From a virus, in IMG/VR virus record IMGVR_UViG_3300046170_000097, positions 1 to 30,192 of that record: a DNA stretch of 30,192 nucleotides; one strand, given 5' to 3'. Below, in pieces: positions 27,821 through 30,192 of this stretch (positions are counted from its first letter, which is position 1; each line of letters begins with the position of its first letter). The position numbers and the translations under genes were made by a program. Below the pieces are notes generated by a model. It saw nothing but the letters and a program-made list of their open reading frames with translations, was not told the DNA's origin and searched no databases.

Positions 27821-28370
27821 TTCCTTCTACTATAGTCGCATTTGTGGCAGTTCCAGCATATGGGTCTCCAGCAGTTGGTCCGCTTAAGAAGTTAGCAGGA
27901 GCAGTTTCCTGTGCGGTAAAAGTAAGTGTGTATCCGCTAAGGTCTCCCATAGCAGCACCAGTTACGATTGTACCACCAGATACGTCAGCACCGTGTTCTA
28001 AACCTACCATCATTACATTACCGTTGTAATCTTCAACAGCAATATGAGGTCGACCAGCAGCTAAAATCTTAATTTCTTTGTGGTCTTCTTTGCTTAATTT
28101 GTGTAGGGTTAGGTTAAGTGTTTGCTCATAAAAAGAAGTTCCATTCTCACGAGAAGCATTGATAGTTTGCTCAAGAGAAGAATTTCCTTTTACGTCATAT
28201 TTATAGGCATCAAAAGTTCCTGAAAGAGTAGCAATTTCGTAATCTCCATTAGGAGCGTCTGTATAAGATACAGTTCCGAGATCACCAAAATCAGTAAAAT
28301 AAACAGCTTTTATACCGCCTACTACGTCTTTACAAGGTTCTTTTCTACCTCTAGTTAAATCACAAGCCAT
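27810..28370 (-). CDS. Putative major tail (tail tube) protein
   Basis: The 186-residue protein (MACDLTRGRKEPCKDVVGGI, then KAVYFTDFG, ENGTSFYEQTLNLTLHKLSK, VEDYNGNVMMVGLEHGADVS and GDLSGYTLTFTAQETAPANF) matches a highly conserved structural protein of Bacteroidota phages, usually placed as the tail tube subunit. It lies between two terminators, right after the major capsid gene, in keeping with a protein needed in many copies. Its stop codon is inside a TTAAACGCA-type repeat. Confidence 0.7.
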   Translation of the reverse strand: MACDLTRGRKEPCKDVVGGIKAVYFTDFGDLGTVSYTDAPNGDYEIATLSGTFDAYKYDVKGNSSLEQTINASRENGTSFYEQTLNLTLHKLSKEDHKEIKILAAGRPHIAVEDYNGNVMMVGLEHGADVSGGTIVTGAAMGDLSGYTLTFTAQETAPANFLSGPTAGDPYAGTATNATIVEGTNS

Positions 28371-28385
28371 AATTATTTAAGTATT

Positions 28386-28423
28386 AAAAAAGGGCAGGTA
28401 GGCTCTAAGGCTTACCTACCCTT
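28386..28423 (-). terminator. Strong intrinsic terminator after the capsid gene
   Basis: On the minus strand AAGGGTAGGTAAGCC and GCCTACCTGCCCTT pair in a long stem (about 13 bp with one mismatch and one G:T), followed by TTTTTT. It begins about 22 bp past the capsid stop. Confidence 0.85.
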
Positions 28424-28445
28424 CTTTGATTAATGTTTCAGTTTA

Positions 28446-29366
28446 TTAAGAATAAAGAACGATATCAGAACCGATTCCGAACTGTACACCTGCAGTATAG
28501 CGCATAACTACACGAACATTTTGTGAACCATCGATATCAGCCATATCAATCAACTTAACTTCGTTTCTGTCATCTAATAGACCTGTTCCGAAGAATAGGT
28601 TAGATTTCTGAGCTGCAACAGCAGTATTGTCAGCAAGTCCTTTGGCTACAACTACATTGATACCTTCGAAAGAAAGTTGACCACCGTTGTACCACTGAGA
28701 ACCTTTGTTATCTATACCTGCACCACCGATAGTAGCAACGAATCCACCAAGCGCACGAACGTAAGCTCTTGCGATGTTAGAAGATACATATAAAGTTAAG
28801 TCTTCTTTTCCGTAAACAGCAGTTGGGATAGCATCAACGATAGCACCTAATTGTGCGATTACGTTAGATGAAGTAACAGTTGCAGCAGTAACGTCTACAA
28901 CAGTTGCGTCAGCAGCAAGTAGAGTTTCAAAACCATCGAAAGACCCTTCTCCAGCAGAACCACTCCAGATAGAAGTTTCAGTTGCTTTAGCAACCTCAGC
29001 AGCTACTTGTCCGATTACGAAATCAGAGAATAGTGGAGGTAAGCTGTCAAAAGCAGAATAACCCATCTGAGCAGCTTCCCAATCAGCGTGTAATTCTTTT
29101 TTACAGATTTGTAGGTTTACTTGTAACTCAGTAGGAGTAAGCACTTTTTCTGTAAGTGTCATTCCTGAAGTACTGTCATCAAAGTCGCAGTCCGCAGAAC
29201 GAACAAGATTTGAAAAAGCACCTACTTTCATAGCTGCCTTGTACTTTACGTTAGGCAGAATAGTAATAGTACCTTGATCTAAGGTATCAGCAGATAAAAG
29301 TGCAGCAGCTAAATACTTGCCAGCAAATTCGCCTGCGTATGAACTAGTAATAGTTGGATTTGGCAT
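28446..29366 (-). CDS. Major capsid protein
   Basis: This 306-residue protein starts MPNPTITSSYAGEFAGKYLA and has KVGAFSNLVRSADCDFDDST, LQICKKELHADWEAAQMGY, DLTLYVSSNIARAYVRALGG, VVVAKGLADNTAVAAQKSNL and a C-terminal NVRVVMRYTAGVQFGIGSDI. The series fits a HK97-fold-like capsid subunit of Bacteroidota phages. It is preceded by a scaffold-like gene and a protease gene and followed by the strongest terminator in the window. There is no long N-terminal delta domain, consistent with a separate scaffold. By eye its codon use is more even than in the neighbours, as in highly expressed genes. Confidence 0.85.
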   Translation of the reverse strand: MPNPTITSSYAGEFAGKYLAAALLSADTLDQGTITILPNVKYKAAMKVGAFSNLVRSADCDFDDSTSGMTLTEKVLTPTELQVNLQICKKELHADWEAAQMGYSAFDSLPPLFSDFVIGQVAAEVAKATETSIWSGSAGEGSFDGFETLLAADATVVDVTAATVTSSNVIAQLGAIVDAIPTAVYGKEDLTLYVSSNIARAYVRALGGFVATIGGAGIDNKGSQWYNGGQLSFEGINVVVAKGLADNTAVAAQKSNLFFGTGLLDDRNEVKLIDMADIDGSQNVRVVMRYTAGVQFGIGSDIVLYS

Positions 29367-29377
29367 TTTATTTTATT

Positions 29378-29848
29378 TTAGTTGTTTGTTATTTTTGACA
29401 TTACTCTGTCAAGAGTTGATTTACTTCTATTTTGTGCAAATAGGTGTGTTGGTTTTTTAGACACCTCTGCTTCTGGACTATGAGATAATGGCTCCACAGC
29501 AGGTTCTTGATTTGATAGTTCAGTTGGAACTTCCAATTCTTCCTTTTGTGCAGTAAGCTCTTCAATCATACCTCTTACTTCAGCCATAGCTTTAGCGAGT
29601 TCTTCTTTAGTAGCGTACTTATCTTCTTCTTCCATTACTTCTTCTTCGACTTCCTCAGTTTCTTCTAACTCTTCAGTCATTTCAACTTTTTCAAAAGTTT
29701 CTTTAACTTCCTCAGCAGCGTCAACTTGGATGTCTTTAGCTTCCTCAGACAATTCTACTTGGTCTTCAACTACAGGAGTTTCCTCTTCTTTAGTCTCAGT
29801 ACTAAGTAAAACGTTTTTGAAACGCTCTACAATTTCGTTAGCTTTCAT
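29378..29848 (-). CDS. Putative capsid scaffolding protein
   Basis: From the ATG at 29848 the protein has 156 residues (MKANEIVERFKNVLLSTETK). A long Glu-rich coiled-coil-like region (about 15-110) is followed by a basic end with LFAQNRSKSTLDRVMSKITN. An acidic helical body with a basic capsid-binding C-terminus is the hallmark of scaffolds, and it lies 11 bp upstream of the capsid gene. The XkdF-like protease would remove it on maturation. A longer start at 29872 is possible. Confidence 0.7.
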   Translation of the reverse strand: MKANEIVERFKNVLLSTETKEEETPVVEDQVELSEEAKDIQVDAAEEVKETFEKVEMTEELEETEEVEEEVMEEEDKYATKEELAKAMAEVRGMIEELTAQKEELEVPTELSNQEPAVEPLSHSPEAEVSKKPTHLFAQNRSKSTLDRVMSKITNN

Positions 29849-29918
29849 ATACGAATTAATAAGGTTAAACAATAATTAACTAACTACTTAACTAAATCGG
29901 TATGTATTTGTTGTATTT

Positions 29919-30071
29919 TTAACTTGTTCCGCTAGTAGGACCTATCCCTTGAGCCTGGAGTGACCCATCGCAGCATTTCTTACTGTAAGTCCTACCGTCT
30001 TTACATAAACATCCTCTACGTCCGCCTCTTGGACTACTATTCGATGGTGTAACGAATTTCTTTCTGTTCAT
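29919..30071 (-). CDS. 50-residue Cys-rich basic protein
   Basis: The ORF runs from an ATG at 30071, overlapping the protease stop as ATGA, to a TAA at 29919-29921. The product MNRKKFVTPSNSSPRGGRRG continues CLCKDGRTYSKKCCDGSLQA and QGIG. The CxC...CC set could bind zinc. This CLCK...YSKKCC...QGIG pattern recurs in flavobacterial phages between protease and scaffold; its role is unknown. Confidence 0.65.
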   Translation of the reverse strand: MNRKKFVTPSNSSPRGGRRGCLCKDGRTYSKKCCDGSLQAQGIGPTSGTS

Positions 30072-30192
30072 TTTGAAGATTTAGGGTGTTTTTTTGGTAA
30101 TAAATCGTAATCTGTAGTGTATTTTGCATTCTCGGGACGGCCATTCTTGACTAAGTACATAAACGCATTCACTCTTGCGTGCGCCCATTGAG
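30068..30192 (-). CDS. C-terminal end of the XkdF-like prohead protease, entering from the right edge
   Basis: The minus strand from 30192 reads CT, then 40 codons (QWAHARVNAFMYLVKNGRPE and onward to KHPKSSK) and a TGA at 30068-30070. Joined to base 1, the split codon becomes TCT (Ser). The junction SPNVKSA-S-QWAHARVNAF is what I expect for the conserved C-terminal region of these proteases. The stop overlaps the next start as ATGA. This feature and 1-1402 are therefore one gene of about 508 codons, if the molecule is circular or circularly permuted. Confidence 0.8.
   Translation of the reverse strand, partial: QWAHARVNAFMYLVKNGRPENAKYTTDYDLLPKKHPKSSK

Noticed and set aside
1-30192. Integrase, prophage repressor, tRNA genes or insertion sequences
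   Set aside because: I looked for these on both strands and found no recombinase motif, no tRNA-like cloverleaf and no transposase, so lysogeny and mobile insertions are not supported.

Overview
The window looks like one complete, circularly closed genome of a small tailed phage of about 30.2 kb, cut inside a gene. The gene leaving the left edge (minus strand, 1402 to 1) continues in the same frame from the right edge (30192 to 30068), giving one roughly 508-residue prohead protease. A Bacteroidota host, probably a flavobacterium, is inferred from three things: low GC, promoters of the TTG-N17/18-TAnnTTTG type with A-rich ribosome sites instead of Shine-Dalgarno sequences, and proteins resembling those of flavobacterial phages. 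I see no integrase, prophage repressor, tRNA, insertion sequence or CRISPR array. Every gene I accept lies on the minus strand, so expression runs from high to low coordinates.

Read in transcription order from the right edge: end of the protease, a Cys-rich mini-protein, acidic scaffold-like protein, major capsid protein, terminator, putative tail tube protein, terminator, connector-like protein, portal, a second connector gene broken by a frameshift, two related LamG-like fibre proteins, and a lysis group (small membrane protein, M15 endolysin, holin, plus a degenerate M15 paralogue). After an AT-rich hairpin region (20.98-21.17 kb) comes the replication and recombination block: ERF annealing protein, putative ssDNA-binding protein, terminator, RecA-like ATPase, RusA-like resolvase, sigma factor, nuclease-like proteins, a dATP/dGTP-hydrolase-like protein, a DnaA domain IV-like protein and a SET-domain protein. 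Small and large terminase follow.

Between terminase and tail genes (9.4-12.7 kb) are about a dozen small accessory genes, including a Gp88-family protein, in three transcription units. Their promoters are nearly identical: TAnnTTTG, a 17-bp spacer, then GTTA repeats spaced 11 bp. A non-coding, hairpin-rich stretch (8.69-9.4 kb) separates them from the tail block: chaperone-like protein, terminator-like and completion proteins, two large tail-tip proteins, and a tape measure whose frame is broken at several points.

The most striking signal is a dispersed repeat with core TTAAACGCA on the coding strand. I count 16 copies, all in one orientation, between 11.3 and 27.8 kb, including a four-copy array with a 17-bp period at 11.33-11.40 kb. 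It crosses coding and non-coding DNA in more than one codon frame. The 9-mer resembles a DnaA box, and the phage encodes a DnaA domain IV-like protein with altered base-reading residues, so a private initiator/box system is a testable idea. All product names rest on reading the sequence; no database search was possible.
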